Origin: Bacillus sanguinis
GTDB lineage: Bacteria; Bacillota; Bacilli; Bacillales; Bacillaceae_G
NCBI RefSeq assembly: GCF_018332475.1
Contig: NZ_BOQB01000018.1
Coordinates: 1 to 42,194, forward strand
DNA: 42,194 nucleotides
Direction of reading: 5' to 3'
Positions 25,844 to 34,343 of the stretch are shown in pieces. Below the pieces are notes generated by a model. That model was not told the origin of the DNA and did no database searches. It was given only the letters and a program-made list of their open reading frames with translations. The translations under genes were made by a program, and so were the position numbers. Each line of letters begins with the position of its first letter. Position 1 is the first letter of the stretch.

Positions 25844-26179
25844 TTAAATTTTTGTAACCCAAGAAGCGATGTCGTATGCTTTGATCATGACAAAGCCTCC
25901 AATTGCTGCACACGCTAAACCAATCATGGCTTGTGTACGGTTTTCAGGGTTTTTACCTTGTGCACCAGATAGTTTAATAGCTGCAAATACAACGCAAGCT
26001 GCTACCCAAATACCACCAAAACCAATTAGTGTTGTTACAAGGGTATTCATGCTTTTTTGTACAGTGGTAGCATCTGCACCACTGGTGTGCCCAGTAAGCC
26101 CCCCCTCAAAACTTTTTTTTGCCAGTAGAAAATCTCCTACTGATGTTGTCATAAGTTTTGCAGACAACCAATTCAACAT
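25844..26179 (-). CDS. VirB2-like pilin or small membrane subunit
   Basis: 111 residues from ATG 26179, which has GGAGGTG upstream; the frame is open to 26263, but those codons lie in the leader hairpin. Two C-terminal spans (LIGFGGIWVAACVVFAAIKL and AMIGLACAAIGGFVMIKAY) are separated by a polar loop GAQGKNPENRTQ, the VirB2/TrbC pilin pattern. The first half is polar. It is the first gene of the operon, as virB2 usually is. Confidence 0.65.
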   Translation of the reverse strand: MLNWLSAKLMTTSVGDFLLAKKSFEGGLTGHTSGADATTVQKSMNTLVTTLIGFGGIWVAACVVFAAIKLSGAQGKNPENRTQAMIGLACAAIGGFVMIKAYDIASWVTKI

Positions 26180-26217
26180 AATTCCTGCACCTCCGGGTGT
26201 TTTTGCTCGCAAAACGC

Positions 26218-26274
26218 AAAAAGACCCCAATACACGCACACGTCCCCTAAGGACATGGCGCATATTGAGGTCTT
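26218..26274 (-). promoter_or_regulatory. Long leader hairpin with U-run (candidate attenuator)
   Basis: In the roughly 145-base leader of the conjugation operon. The outer arms, 26263-26274 and 26221-26232, pair over 12 positions with one G-U, and an inner stem pairs CATGTCC with GGACGTG. Five U follow (26222-26218). These U plus GC can instead pair with a GCAAAAA ending at about 26201, so an alternative fold would hide the U-run. This is the pattern expected of conditional termination. Confidence 0.6.
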
Positions 26275-26331
26275 CTCTTATATGCGAACTGATTAATTTT
26301 TTATTTTATTGTTAAATCTTATTACGTTTAT

Positions 26332-26360
26332 ATTATAGCAATACGATTTTAAAAAAACAA
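26332..26360 (-). promoter_or_regulatory. Promoter of the conjugation operon
   Basis: On the minus strand TTGTTT (26360-26355), a 17-base spacer and a perfect TATAAT (26337-26332). Transcription would begin near 26325 and pass through the leader hairpin into the pilin gene. Confidence 0.7.
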
Positions 26361-26412
26361 GCCTTATTTACGCCTAAAAAGTAAAATTGGACTTTTCGTG
26401 TTCCGTTTTATT

Positions 26413-26601
26413 TCATTTCTTTTTATCCTCTTTGTTTGGATCGTACCATACCATTTGAATTTGAAAAATATCACTGTCCTTAAGACCCAAAACATTCATT
26501 TCCTCTTTCAATGAGCGCCATGGTTCTATTTTTATAGATTTTATACTTTTGTCTCTAAGCGTATACACATGTACATAATATGCTTCTTTTTTCTTTTTCA
26601 T
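26413..26601 (-). CDS. Small hypothetical protein
   Basis: 62 residues, rich in Lys at both ends, with strands such as EAYYVHVYTLRD and SDIFQIQMVWYDPN. The ribosome binding site (AAGGGGAA) is rather far (about 13 bases) from ATG 26601. No family is recognised. It reads toward the conjugation operon promoter and might be a regulator, but nothing shows this. Confidence 0.4.
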   Translation of the reverse strand: MKKKKEAYYVHVYTLRDKSIKSIKIEPWRSLKEEMNVLGLKDSDIFQIQMVWYDPNKEDKKK

Positions 26602-26755
26602 AATACAAATAACTTCCCCTTATATTCTTTATATTTTTTTAATAACAGAATAATTGAGTATGTAAAAATTACACACTTCAAATAGCATTTCCTCTTGTTA
26701 CTTTCATAACTATTCCCCCTTCCTTCACATCTATTCACTTACTTTCATTAAATCA

Positions 26756-26797
26756 AAAAAACAGGTAATCGTGTGTACCCACAATTACCTGTTTTTT
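26756..26797. terminator. Bidirectional terminator after the Rpn gene
   Basis: Arms A6-CAGGTAAT and ATTACCTG-T6 pair strongly, with a small inner GTG/CAC stem. It ends 13 bases beyond the Rpn stop codon and isolates the conjugation region from readthrough. Confidence 0.8.
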
Positions 26798-26809
26798 TAT
26801 CATTTATAT

Positions 26810-27733
26810 CTACCTTTTATTTCTTATAATTTCATTAACCTCTTCAACACTTAATTCTGCAACTTTTGCAATTTTTTCTATAGGTAATCCTATTTTAAAC
26901 ATATTTTCAATCATCTCTATCTTAGTTGCAATTTTAGTTTCTTCTGTAGCTATTTCTGCAGCTTTTTTCGCAGCTCTTTCTTCTGCTGTCTCTATTTCTG
27001 ATATTCTATCTTTTATTGCTTTTTCTCTAGCCTCATATAAGCGTAAAAAATCCTTATCGCTACTTAAACGCTCCCAATCCTCTATTGCTTTTTTCAAAAC
27101 TGGATCTTTTTCCATTGCTATCGCCTCCAGGATTGTTGTTAATCTCTCATCCTCATGCGCAGGAAATAATAGTAACCAACGCGCTAAAGAATCTTCCCAC
27201 GGATCCATTCGTTTTCCTTGCCATTCTTGAATCACTTTTGGAATTTCAAGAAAATGCAACTGCATATTTTCGGTAATGATACGTTTAGATTTTTTGTTCA
27301 TCACTGTATTAATACTATGAAACTCCTGCTCTTCTGGAAATAGAATGAAATCCACTATATTAATACAAATGGTTGGTCTTAATTCTGTATATTTCATCCC
27401 TTGAGTCATTTGAGAATAATACATACCTGACCAATAGAACAAAGAACGTTCTATCATATCTTTTTTGTCTCGAACTTGAATCTCTATATTAATTTTTATA
27501 CCACTATTTAGCGTAGCTCGCAAATCTAAAATAGACAATTTATCATCCTTCTGCTCTCTTGGAAGATGCGGATCATCTAAGTGCAAAGATGTAATTTCTT
27601 CATCAATAGATGATTGTAGTACCGCGTTAAGAAACCCAATTAATATATCTTCATTTCCTTCTACTCCAAACAAACGCTTAAAAGCATAATCAACTCGTAA
27701 ATTTACTAGATTCTTTTTTACATATACACTCAT
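26810..27733 (-). CDS. Rpn/PD-(D/E)XK nuclease family protein
   Basis: 307 residues, normal for the family. VDYAFKRLFGVEGNEDILI is the signature N-terminal block; D in SILDLRATLNSG and E in KINIEIQVRD form the nuclease D...ExQ core. Then follow the helical region and a Lys/Glu-rich coiled coil (about 235-275), ending in a small HTH (IEKIAKVAELSVEEVNEII). Rpn proteins are DNA nucleases promoting recombination or acting in phage conflict; many were named putative transposases. The start follows a weak site. It stands alone between two terminators. Confidence 0.85.
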   Translation of the reverse strand: MSVYVKKNLVNLRVDYAFKRLFGVEGNEDILIGFLNAVLQSSIDEEITSLHLDDPHLPREQKDDKLSILDLRATLNSGIKINIEIQVRDKKDMIERSLFYWSGMYYSQMTQGMKYTELRPTICINIVDFILFPEEQEFHSINTVMNKKSKRIITENMQLHFLEIPKVIQEWQGKRMDPWEDSLARWLLLFPAHEDERLTTILEAIAMEKDPVLKKAIEDWERLSSDKDFLRLYEAREKAIKDRISEIETAEERAAKKAAEIATEETKIATKIEMIENMFKIGLPIEKIAKVAELSVEEVNEIIRNKR

Positions 27734-27780
27734 GTTTTCCCTCTACCTTTCTCGTTTTAAAATTGTATTTAAGAGCATAA

Positions 27781-27809
27781 AAAAAGATAGAATTATATTC
27801 TATCTTTTT
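27781..27809 (-). terminator. Terminator after the Rpn-like tail
   Basis: AAAAAGATAGAAT and ATTCTATCTTTTT form a perfect 13-pair stem with a three-base loop. It may work both ways. Confidence 0.75.
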
Positions 27810-27839
27810 CTCCTCTATTCATCTCATCAAATATGGCTA

Positions 27840-28001
27840 CTAGTTACTTACTATATAAGAAATATCCTCTTCACACATATTTGTCGCATTTGCAATTGTC
27901 GTGATAGAAACTCCCTCATTATAAAATCGTTGAATGAGTTCCATTCTTTCTTGTTCCCTAGCTTTTTTATCTACGTCCATTAATTGTTGCATAATATCCA
28001 T
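27840..28001 (-). pseudogene. C-terminal remnant of an Rpn-like gene
   Basis: An open frame of 53 codons from ATG 28001. Its end, ERMELIQRFYNEGVSITTIA and CEEDISYIV, has the same Glu-rich helix plus small HTH found at the C-terminus of the neighbouring Rpn protein. It lacks the whole nuclease domain. The frame stays open upstream past 28049 into the transposon end, without a start codon. Most likely it is a gene tail cut off by insertion; a short regulatory protein made from the tail alone, as reported for other rpn genes, is possible. Confidence 0.55.
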
Positions 28002-28062
28002 AATACTTAATACACACCTTTCTTTTATATAAAGTCCTCTAGCTAAACTGTTAAGTGTTTTG

Positions 28063-28307
28063 TTAAAAGAAAGTTTTACACTAATACTTCTACTTTGTTG
28101 TAAAATGTACGACTTTCTTTTAACGTGTACAATTTTGTTTTAACTTCACAATTATGTGTTTAATTACAACAAACCCTTTTACTAATATGCTTTTAAACCA
28201 TTATATTTAAGGCCCTTAAGAGAAAATAATTACAAGAAAGTTGAACACTAATGTATTTCCTTTAGGAATGCATACTATCTTAATTATTACAAGAAAGTTA
28301 TGGACTA
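28063..28307. repeat. Four probable TnsB-binding repeats
   Basis: TTAAAAGAAAGTTTTACACTA at 28063-28083 (one base trimmed in consensus), an inverted copy at about 28108-28125, TTACAAGAAAGTT...CACTA at 28230-28250, and TTACAAGAAAGTT...GACTA at 28287-28307. Consensus TTAMAAGAAAGTTN4ACTA. A weaker inverted AGAAAGTT is at 28447. Multiple about 21-base sites near each end are a hallmark of Tn7-type elements. Confidence 0.7.
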
Positions 28308-28364
28308 TCCTACTAAAATAAATTATTAAAAATTTATACACTCCCACTCAATACTTGAGCATAA

Positions 28365-28406
28365 ATAAAGAGTGTGTTCTGAAAAGGATCAAAACACACT
28401 CTTTAT
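28365..28406. terminator. Strong 14-pair hairpin near the transposon end
   Basis: ATAAAGAGTGTGTT (28365-28378) and AACACACTCTTTAT (28393-28406) pair perfectly around 14 bases. T-rich DNA follows on the plus side. It probably protects the transposon from outside transcription. Confidence 0.65.
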
Positions 28407-28541
28407 ATTTTTTCTTGTAAAACAAAAGTTCAGAACAAAATGGGTTAACTTTCTATCTATATCCCCTTGTTTGTTTATACATTCGATATTAATTTTCTTC
28501 TTCTCTTATTTATTCATCATACTCACTATATCTCAATAAAA

Positions 28542-28570
28542 AAACCGAAATCATAGAAAGATTTCGGTTT
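28542..28570 (-). terminator. Terminator of the tns operon
   Basis: AAACCGAAATC and GATTTCGGTTT form an eleven-pair stem with a seven-base loop, and on the minus strand a run of seven to eight T follows (28544 down to 28537). It lies about 97 bases after the tnsD stop. Confidence 0.85.
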
Positions 28571-28666
28571 ATCCTTTTTATAAAAGAGTTATATTTATTT
28601 TAAACTCACGAATGAATTTTTTTGTTTTAAAAACGATGATTTATAATCCTTAGCCCATACTATCTT

Positions 28667-30550
28667 TTAGTTTGTTTGATTATGAGCTTTGATCAATTTT
28701 TCAACGTATTCTTTTATATCCCCTTCGCCTTCCCTTACAGCCACCTTTATACTTGCAGCCTCTTTTATTTTAGATAAAGTAACTACTTTATCTTTGAATT
28801 TTGTATTTAATAAATATCGAACTCTTCTTTTTTGAAAATCTTGTAAAGATTCTTCAACTGTGACAATGTAACTTTGTAATAAAGAATGATTTTTCTTTTT
28901 TTGACATTTCTGGTATACACCTAATATTTTCGTAACAGCTGCATACGTTTTTCTAATTAACTTACCTCTGTTTTTTTCATATTCATCCCAGTTATCAACT
29001 ATTTTTTTTGCTTCTTCGATTAATATTAAATCTTCTCTATTGTAGCTTTCTACACTCTTTTTTTTTGAATGCTTCCCCAAAACCTTAAGTGGTGAATGTT
29101 CCTCTAACCACGCTCTCTCATAATTGCTTAGCCACGCATATGCAGCTCTATTTAAACCACTTAATTTCGCTCTCGTATACGCTGGATATTTATTTCGTAA
29201 TTGTATCCATTTATGCTTGTACTGAGCTGTTTTCTTTTCTCGAGCGACCTTCAAACTGTCTTCTCTCGATTTTTTAATTGGGACATTTTTACGATCCTTC
29301 AATATTTTTCGTATAGTCGGTGGTGTAAAACCCGTTTTCATAGCTATTTCTTTTTGTGTTAATCCACTAGATAAAAGTTTGCTAAACTCCACTTCCCATA
29401 CGTGGCCTTTTTGAATAATCCTATTATTAAAGAATGCAACTTCTAGGGGGTTTTGCTCCCATTCCCTAAGTCTATATATATAACCACAATCACACTCAAA
29501 ATCCCCTTGAATTTCTCGATTCAATCCGTGAACACTGATTTCCACCTTATCTACACATTTTTGTAAATAATGATTCGATAGGGAATTCATGCATAACCAT
29601 GGACCTTTTCCAAAGGGTTCATACAAATATTCATTTTCAAAAAAATTTTTTACTGAGCCACACAAACATCGCATAATCAATATATGCCTAATGGGATGAC
29701 AAAATTGTATACTACCTTTCCCCAGAATATAATTTACCCATGATAATCTTTCATCTATTTTAAATGAGGATTCTAACATCCTTAATAGGGTTTGCGAATA
29801 ATGATCTTGAAGTAACTCCCTTAAGCGCTGATGTCTTTTTAAAGTGGGGTATCCAATCCCTTTAACCTTCAAAAGTGTCTCATATTTCTCAACATAATAA
29901 TCTTTTGAAAAAGACGAAAAATTTTTATCTAGCAAATATTTTACATCTTCTGCAATTCCTATTAATTCATCCACAAGTTCACTTTCCATGAATATCTCAT
30001 TGCTGTTACTATCCTTTAGATTTGGATAGATAAAATTATGAGACCGAAAAGTCATAATATTAACCGGATGTTTCTTTAGAGGTAATTGATGTTTAATGCA
30101 TACAAAAACTCCTGGAACCTGATGTACTCTATTCCAATACCCTTCACCATAAAGTTGATATTGTTCCTTTACGCATACAGAGCAATAATATAAATGCTCT
30201 TTTGACTTTATATTCCCTTTTTTCAAACTAAATAAACTCTGATAAACTTTTGAAGAGATTCCTATGCTTAATTGTTCGTACCATTCTTTTGTTTTAAATG
30301 GTCTTATAAGTGGAATCAGTGAATGCCTTTCTATAAAATACTTTTCAGTAAACACATCTGAAAACACTTGTAAATTATCAACTAAATATTTTAATTCACC
30401 AATGGATTCAATCCCGAAGAAACAGCCACTTTTATTAAACAACTTCTTCATAGTATGCTTTTTTGATAAATCTGGACTTCGAATATGATATCTAGAGACT
30501 ATACTATAAAACAATTCATCCTCATACGGTACAGGAAAATAATCAAGCAT
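28667..30550 (-). CDS. tnsD: TnsD/TniQ family target-site selection protein
   Basis: 627 residues, longer than a minimal TniQ and in the TnsD range. The N-terminal TniQ domain starts FPVPYEDELFYSIVSRYH; C123, C126, C151 and H154 (CSVC, CIKH) form a zinc finger, and CDCGYIYR is a further Cys pair. Near residue 395-415, LTQKEIAMKTGFTPPTIRKI is a clear helix-turn-helix. The rest is basic. TnsD binds the target DNA and recruits TnsC. The gene starts six bases after tnsC with AAGGTGA before ATG. The target it recognises is not evident here. Confidence 0.88.
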   Translation of the reverse strand: MLDYFPVPYEDELFYSIVSRYHIRSPDLSKKHTMKKLFNKSGCFFGIESIGELKYLVDNLQVFSDVFTEKYFIERHSLIPLIRPFKTKEWYEQLSIGISSKVYQSLFSLKKGNIKSKEHLYYCSVCVKEQYQLYGEGYWNRVHQVPGVFVCIKHQLPLKKHPVNIMTFRSHNFIYPNLKDSNSNEIFMESELVDELIGIAEDVKYLLDKNFSSFSKDYYVEKYETLLKVKGIGYPTLKRHQRLRELLQDHYSQTLLRMLESSFKIDERLSWVNYILGKGSIQFCHPIRHILIMRCLCGSVKNFFENEYLYEPFGKGPWLCMNSLSNHYLQKCVDKVEISVHGLNREIQGDFECDCGYIYRLREWEQNPLEVAFFNNRIIQKGHVWEVEFSKLLSSGLTQKEIAMKTGFTPPTIRKILKDRKNVPIKKSREDSLKVAREKKTAQYKHKWIQLRNKYPAYTRAKLSGLNRAAYAWLSNYERAWLEEHSPLKVLGKHSKKKSVESYNREDLILIEEAKKIVDNWDEYEKNRGKLIRKTYAAVTKILGVYQKCQKKKNHSLLQSYIVTVEESLQDFQKRRVRYLLNTKFKDKVVTLSKIKEAASIKVAVREGEGDIKEYVEKLIKAHNQTN

Positions 30551-30556
30551 TTTACA

Positions 30557-32197
30557 TCACCTTGATTCTTTATAATTAAATTCTTTTAAAGGGTCCTTAA
30601 TATATCCTTCACCATTGAGAGCCTCATACGCAGACTGTCTATTCTTTTTACCTTCATCAATGATACACTTTAATTTATTTTTATCCTCTACTACAACTTT
30701 TTTCTTTTTGCTTCCTTTGTCCTTAATATATTGTAAAGCTTCTTTCATCAACTCACTAATTTTAGAGTTAGGTGATTTATTTAATACATATTTTGTTGCT
30801 CTTTCTGCATCCTTTTCGTTTATATCTAAGTTTATAAGGGAAATAATCAATTTCTCTACCTTTGTTGGTTCTATTTTCTGACGCTCTTGTGCGATTTTTT
30901 CTTTTTTATCTTGGAGTTTGGCTCTCATATCAATTACTGGAAGTTTATTAAATATATAATCTTGTATATCTAACGATACAAGATCTTCATACTTTGCAAT
31001 TTCTGTTTCACAACCAGATTTAAGAGCTTGAAGCATAGGTTGAACAAGTCTTAAATCTTCTTTACCCACTTTTCTGATTAATTCTGATGAAATTTTTTCT
31101 ATGCCCGTTTCAATCGCTCGCCCCTGTGCTAGTAAAAACAACTTTATAGCTATATCAGTAATACCCTCGCTTTCCTCGTAAATAACATCTAATAAATCTT
31201 GATTTAGTTCCACATGTTGCTTTGTCCACTGATAATCCCACATACTTGTAATTAAAACTTCCCAATCTTCTTTATTGCTCATTTGTTGCCAGACCATATC
31301 ACCTTGTCCACTACCACGACGTGCTTGTCTAAAATCTTTTTGTAAAAGGCTCCTAGCCCTCATGGTTCCAATTATCATTACCGGAATACCAATTTCATTA
31401 ATAAGGGTAACAAAAAAATTCATCATTTTCTCAGAGGCATCCCCTGTCGCTGCCAACAGATGTTGAATTTCATCTATGATCAATGCACCAACACAATGTA
31501 GTCTAGAAATTTGCCCCATCCTAGTTACCATTGAACTTATAGAATTAGAGGATTTCCCATAACTTTCGAGATAGTTTGTGCCAATTAATTGATCTATCTT
31601 TTCAAAGAAGTTTTGACATAATGACTTTAACGACCCATCATGTGGGCAATTTAATTTTAACCAAACAATTTGAAGCGTATTGAGGGGATCTCTATGAATA
31701 ATAAGTTGAGGATATAATGAAAGTATTCGTTCTATAGCTGTTGATTTTCCAATGCCAGAGAAACCCATTAATGTAAAACTAGATGCAGTAGCCCGTATAT
31801 CCGCCGGCAGACTTAAATTATTTCTTTCTACTAATTGATGATGTAATTCATTTAATACTTGAACGTGTTGCTTTTGAAGAGGATTCCGATTCACATATCC
31901 ATAGCGTAAAAATCTTGAAAAACGTCTTTCCAAGTCTAATGTTTGAGAAATTGGTTGAAAAAAACGAGTTAAACGTAATAAGGCATGAAATCGATGATGA
32001 TCTGATAAATTTCTTTCTTTTTCATGATAATTGGGTAGGAAGCTAAGTTGATCAAAAGCTTCTTCATATGACAATATGCCAGGTAAAGCTTCTATCAGCG
32101 GATTCCCCTGATAATCAACTAATTGCTGTTGCTGATATTGAGCTAGAAAAGCGTATGTCCCATTATCTAACTGTATTTCTCTTAGAGTGTCACTCAT
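30557..32197 (-). CDS. tnsC: TnsC, AAA+ regulator of Tn7-like transposition
   Basis: 546 residues from ATG 32197, which has AGGAGGAGG upstream; an open extension of 39 codons overlaps tnsB and lacks support. Walker A is GFSGIGKST, Walker B GALIIDEIQHLL, then a sensor region IPVMIIGTMRAR. TnsC links the TnsAB transposase to the target selector and carries target immunity. The C-terminal 130 residues, Lys/Glu-rich, probably contact TnsA. Its start overlaps the tnsB stop by eight bases. Confidence 0.92.
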   Translation of the reverse strand: MSDTLREIQLDNGTYAFLAQYQQQQLVDYQGNPLIEALPGILSYEEAFDQLSFLPNYHEKERNLSDHHRFHALLRLTRFFQPISQTLDLERRFSRFLRYGYVNRNPLQKQHVQVLNELHHQLVERNNLSLPADIRATASSFTLMGFSGIGKSTAIERILSLYPQLIIHRDPLNTLQIVWLKLNCPHDGSLKSLCQNFFEKIDQLIGTNYLESYGKSSNSISSMVTRMGQISRLHCVGALIIDEIQHLLAATGDASEKMMNFFVTLINEIGIPVMIIGTMRARSLLQKDFRQARRGSGQGDMVWQQMSNKEDWEVLITSMWDYQWTKQHVELNQDLLDVIYEESEGITDIAIKLFLLAQGRAIETGIEKISSELIRKVGKEDLRLVQPMLQALKSGCETEIAKYEDLVSLDIQDYIFNKLPVIDMRAKLQDKKEKIAQERQKIEPTKVEKLIISLINLDINEKDAERATKYVLNKSPNSKISELMKEALQYIKDKGSKKKKVVVEDKNKLKCIIDEGKKNRQSAYEALNGEGYIKDPLKEFNYKESR

Positions 32198-34343
32198 GCT
32201 TATGCCTCCTCCTTTTATTAAATAATTCTTTAACTGAGCGACGCTTGAATTCATCTTCTTGTTGTTTATCCAAATGAATAACCTCTGGTAGAGCCTCTTC
32301 TTCATTGTTATCAAGTTGAAATACTTCCTCAGTTCTTCGCATTTTCCTCTCCAATTGGGTATGATGCTTGATGTCTTTAATTTTCTTTCTCTTTATTACA
32401 TGCTTTGTTTGTTTTTTGCTTGCTTCCTTAACAGCTTCTTTAACAATCGATTGAATATTATCAAAAAAGTTAATTTCATTTTGTAGTAATATATGTTCTT
32501 CTTCTTTGTAACCTTTACTTTCTAAGCTATTTAACTGTCTAACCTCCTCTAAGGCTTTATCTTGATATCGCTCTTGATGTTTTAATAAATAGCAGTTTTC
32601 AAATATCTTTTCATCCTTTGTATGAATATAAATATTATTCATATTTCGAGGATCATAAGAAGCATCCACTTTCCAACTTTTCTTTGTTCTTGCTGTAGCA
32701 AACCATGATTGTTGTATTGCCGTGTCACAGCTATACAACATTTTTTCAAATCTGATTCCTTTTGCAGTGATTCTAGCAACACCTCTCGGCATTAAATAAA
32801 ATTTCATGATATCAGGATGAACGACTCGTAATTTCCCAGAGCGATTTTTTATTCCCCATTTCCACAATTCAATTGGTGTTGGTTTTACATTATCAACTAT
32901 CATATCTTTGTCCCGTATATAATTCTTCATATAGAAATTTTTATTGTAATGCAGAATAAAATTGATAATAATTTTTGTATATTGTTCTATATTGAGTTTC
33001 GCCTCTAAACGTGGATCTTTTGCCCCTCTTTCACCCCAATCTTTTAAAACATATCCAGGTAAAAAGGGGCGTATTGTTTCTTGAGATGTATCAAATAATT
33101 TTTCTACAATGCCTTTCCAGTCTGGACGAAAGGATGGATTATTTTCCACTGTAATATTAAGCCCTTGTATCAAATGATTTACATTATATCCTTCTAACTC
33201 TCCGCGATCTCCTAAAATAATCTCTGGTAGATGTGCTGCTGGCCAACAATTATCTGTAATATTAATACCATAATCCGCACAAAAGTCCTTTTTATAAACT
33301 GTAGAATTCAAAAGTGCCATCATCATTCCAGTCCATGAGGGGCCTTCAAGCCCAATATAAAAACCAGTAATTAAATGGGTAAAGACATCCGTTACATAGT
33401 ATATAGTTGGTCTCTTCAATACCCAATCAGAATTATAACGAGAAACTATATATACGTTAGCGATTGTCGCATCAATTTGATATCTGGATCCCGGTCCAAA
33501 AACTTCAAAAGAAGACGAACCTAAAACAGCCCTATGATCTCTTTCGAATTTCTTTCTCCCATGCTTAGCTGACGTAATTTCTTCAACTCCATATTCTTTA
33601 TGAAACCAATAATAGAACTGTCGAAAAGTAGGAATGGTATCTGCGTCTTCAATCACAATATACTTTGTTCCATCTTGATAACGAATGCTTGCCTGAAAAG
33701 CATCCCTAATCATCATTTTGTATGTATATGTCAGTGTATTTTCTGGACTTGTAAAATAATAATTTTGTATAGCTTTCTTGAATATTCCTTTTAATTCCGA
33801 TGTAATATTGATTCCCGTGCTATTAGTCATTCTCGGTCTACCCGTCTTATTTCCGCTCCAATTCTTCGACTTCCCCTTATTACCGCAATTTTTAAAATCA
33901 GGAAGTAGGCTATCTCTGACCTTTCCTCTTTGCCAATACCGCTTTAAATATTTGTAAATCGTTTGTTTTGAGCACCCAAAATTCCCTCTCGTTTGTCTAA
34001 TTAACGTACCTCTTTTATCTCTTTTATAAATGTTAGGTTCTTGAATTATTAAATCTTGTATAATATTCCATGCCTTATCTCTCATAAGTATATCTTTTTC
34101 TGTCAATTCTTGATGATTTACAACTGGAAATACTTCATCATTGCTTACTTTCATATACTGTCCATTCGAAAAGCCTTCTTGAAGACTTTTCAGTGTATCT
34201 ACAAAAGGCATAGCTTTTTCATCATATACATCGATTAAATATGTAATAACATTACTTTCATCTATCCAGAGTAATCTGTATATCTTTGAATCATCAATTG
34301 ACTTAAATATTTCATTAACTGATAGCGTAATCAAAATTCTCAT
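32190..34343 (-). CDS. tnsB: TnsB, DDE transposase
   Basis: About 717 residues. The start is uncertain: ATG 34343 or GTG 34355, neither ideally spaced from AAAGGGG. The integrase core holds D295 in YQIDATIANV, D383 in ILGDRGEL and E418 in WKGIVEKLF (numbered from GTG), complete as a DDE set. An N-terminal DNA-binding part includes GCSKQTIYKYLKRYWQRG, and the C-terminal tail is charged for contact with TnsC. TnsB binds the repeated end sites and cuts and joins 3' ends. It overlaps tnsA by about 30-40 bases. Confidence 0.92.
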   Translation of the reverse strand: MRILITLSVNEIFKSIDDSKIYRLLWIDESNVITYLIDVYDEKAMPFVDTLKSLQEGFSNGQYMKVSNDEVFPVVNHQELTEKDILMRDKAWNIIQDLIIQEPNIYKRDKRGTLIRQTRGNFGCSKQTIYKYLKRYWQRGKVRDSLLPDFKNCGNKGKSKNWSGNKTGRPRMTNSTGINITSELKGIFKKAIQNYYFTSPENTLTYTYKMMIRDAFQASIRYQDGTKYIVIEDADTIPTFRQFYYWFHKEYGVEEITSAKHGRKKFERDHRAVLGSSSFEVFGPGSRYQIDATIANVYIVSRYNSDWVLKRPTIYYVTDVFTHLITGFYIGLEGPSWTGMMMALLNSTVYKKDFCADYGINITDNCWPAAHLPEIILGDRGELEGYNVNHLIQGLNITVENNPSFRPDWKGIVEKLFDTSQETIRPFLPGYVLKDWGERGAKDPRLEAKLNIEQYTKIIINFILHYNKNFYMKNYIRDKDMIVDNVKPTPIELWKWGIKNRSGKLRVVHPDIMKFYLMPRGVARITAKGIRFEKMLYSCDTAIQQSWFATARTKKSWKVDASYDPRNMNNIYIHTKDEKIFENCYLLKHQERYQDKALEEVRQLNSLESKGYKEEEHILLQNEINFFDNIQSIVKEAVKEASKKQTKHVIKRKKIKDIKHHTQLERKMRRTEEVFQLDNNEEEALPEVIHLDKQQEDEFKRRSVKELFNKRRRHKHE

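Larger units (their letters stand above)
28308..28666. other. Region between transposon end repeats and tnsD
   Basis: No gene is supported. It holds two strong hairpins (28365-28406 and 28542-28570, listed separately), one weak end-repeat-like motif near 28447, and otherwise AT-rich DNA. Confidence 0.6.

Noticed and set aside
25869-26315. Plus-strand open frame of 148 residues
   Set aside because: Antisense of the pilin gene and its leader hairpin; composition reflects the opposite strand.
26602-26755. Tiny ORF (nine codons, ATG near 26710) behind GGGGGA
   Set aside because: Too short and unconserved in composition to support; no further evidence.
28063-28307. Repeats as a CRISPR array or plasmid iterons
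   Set aside because: Copies are only four, irregularly spaced, one is inverted, no cas or replication gene is nearby, and they border a tns operon.
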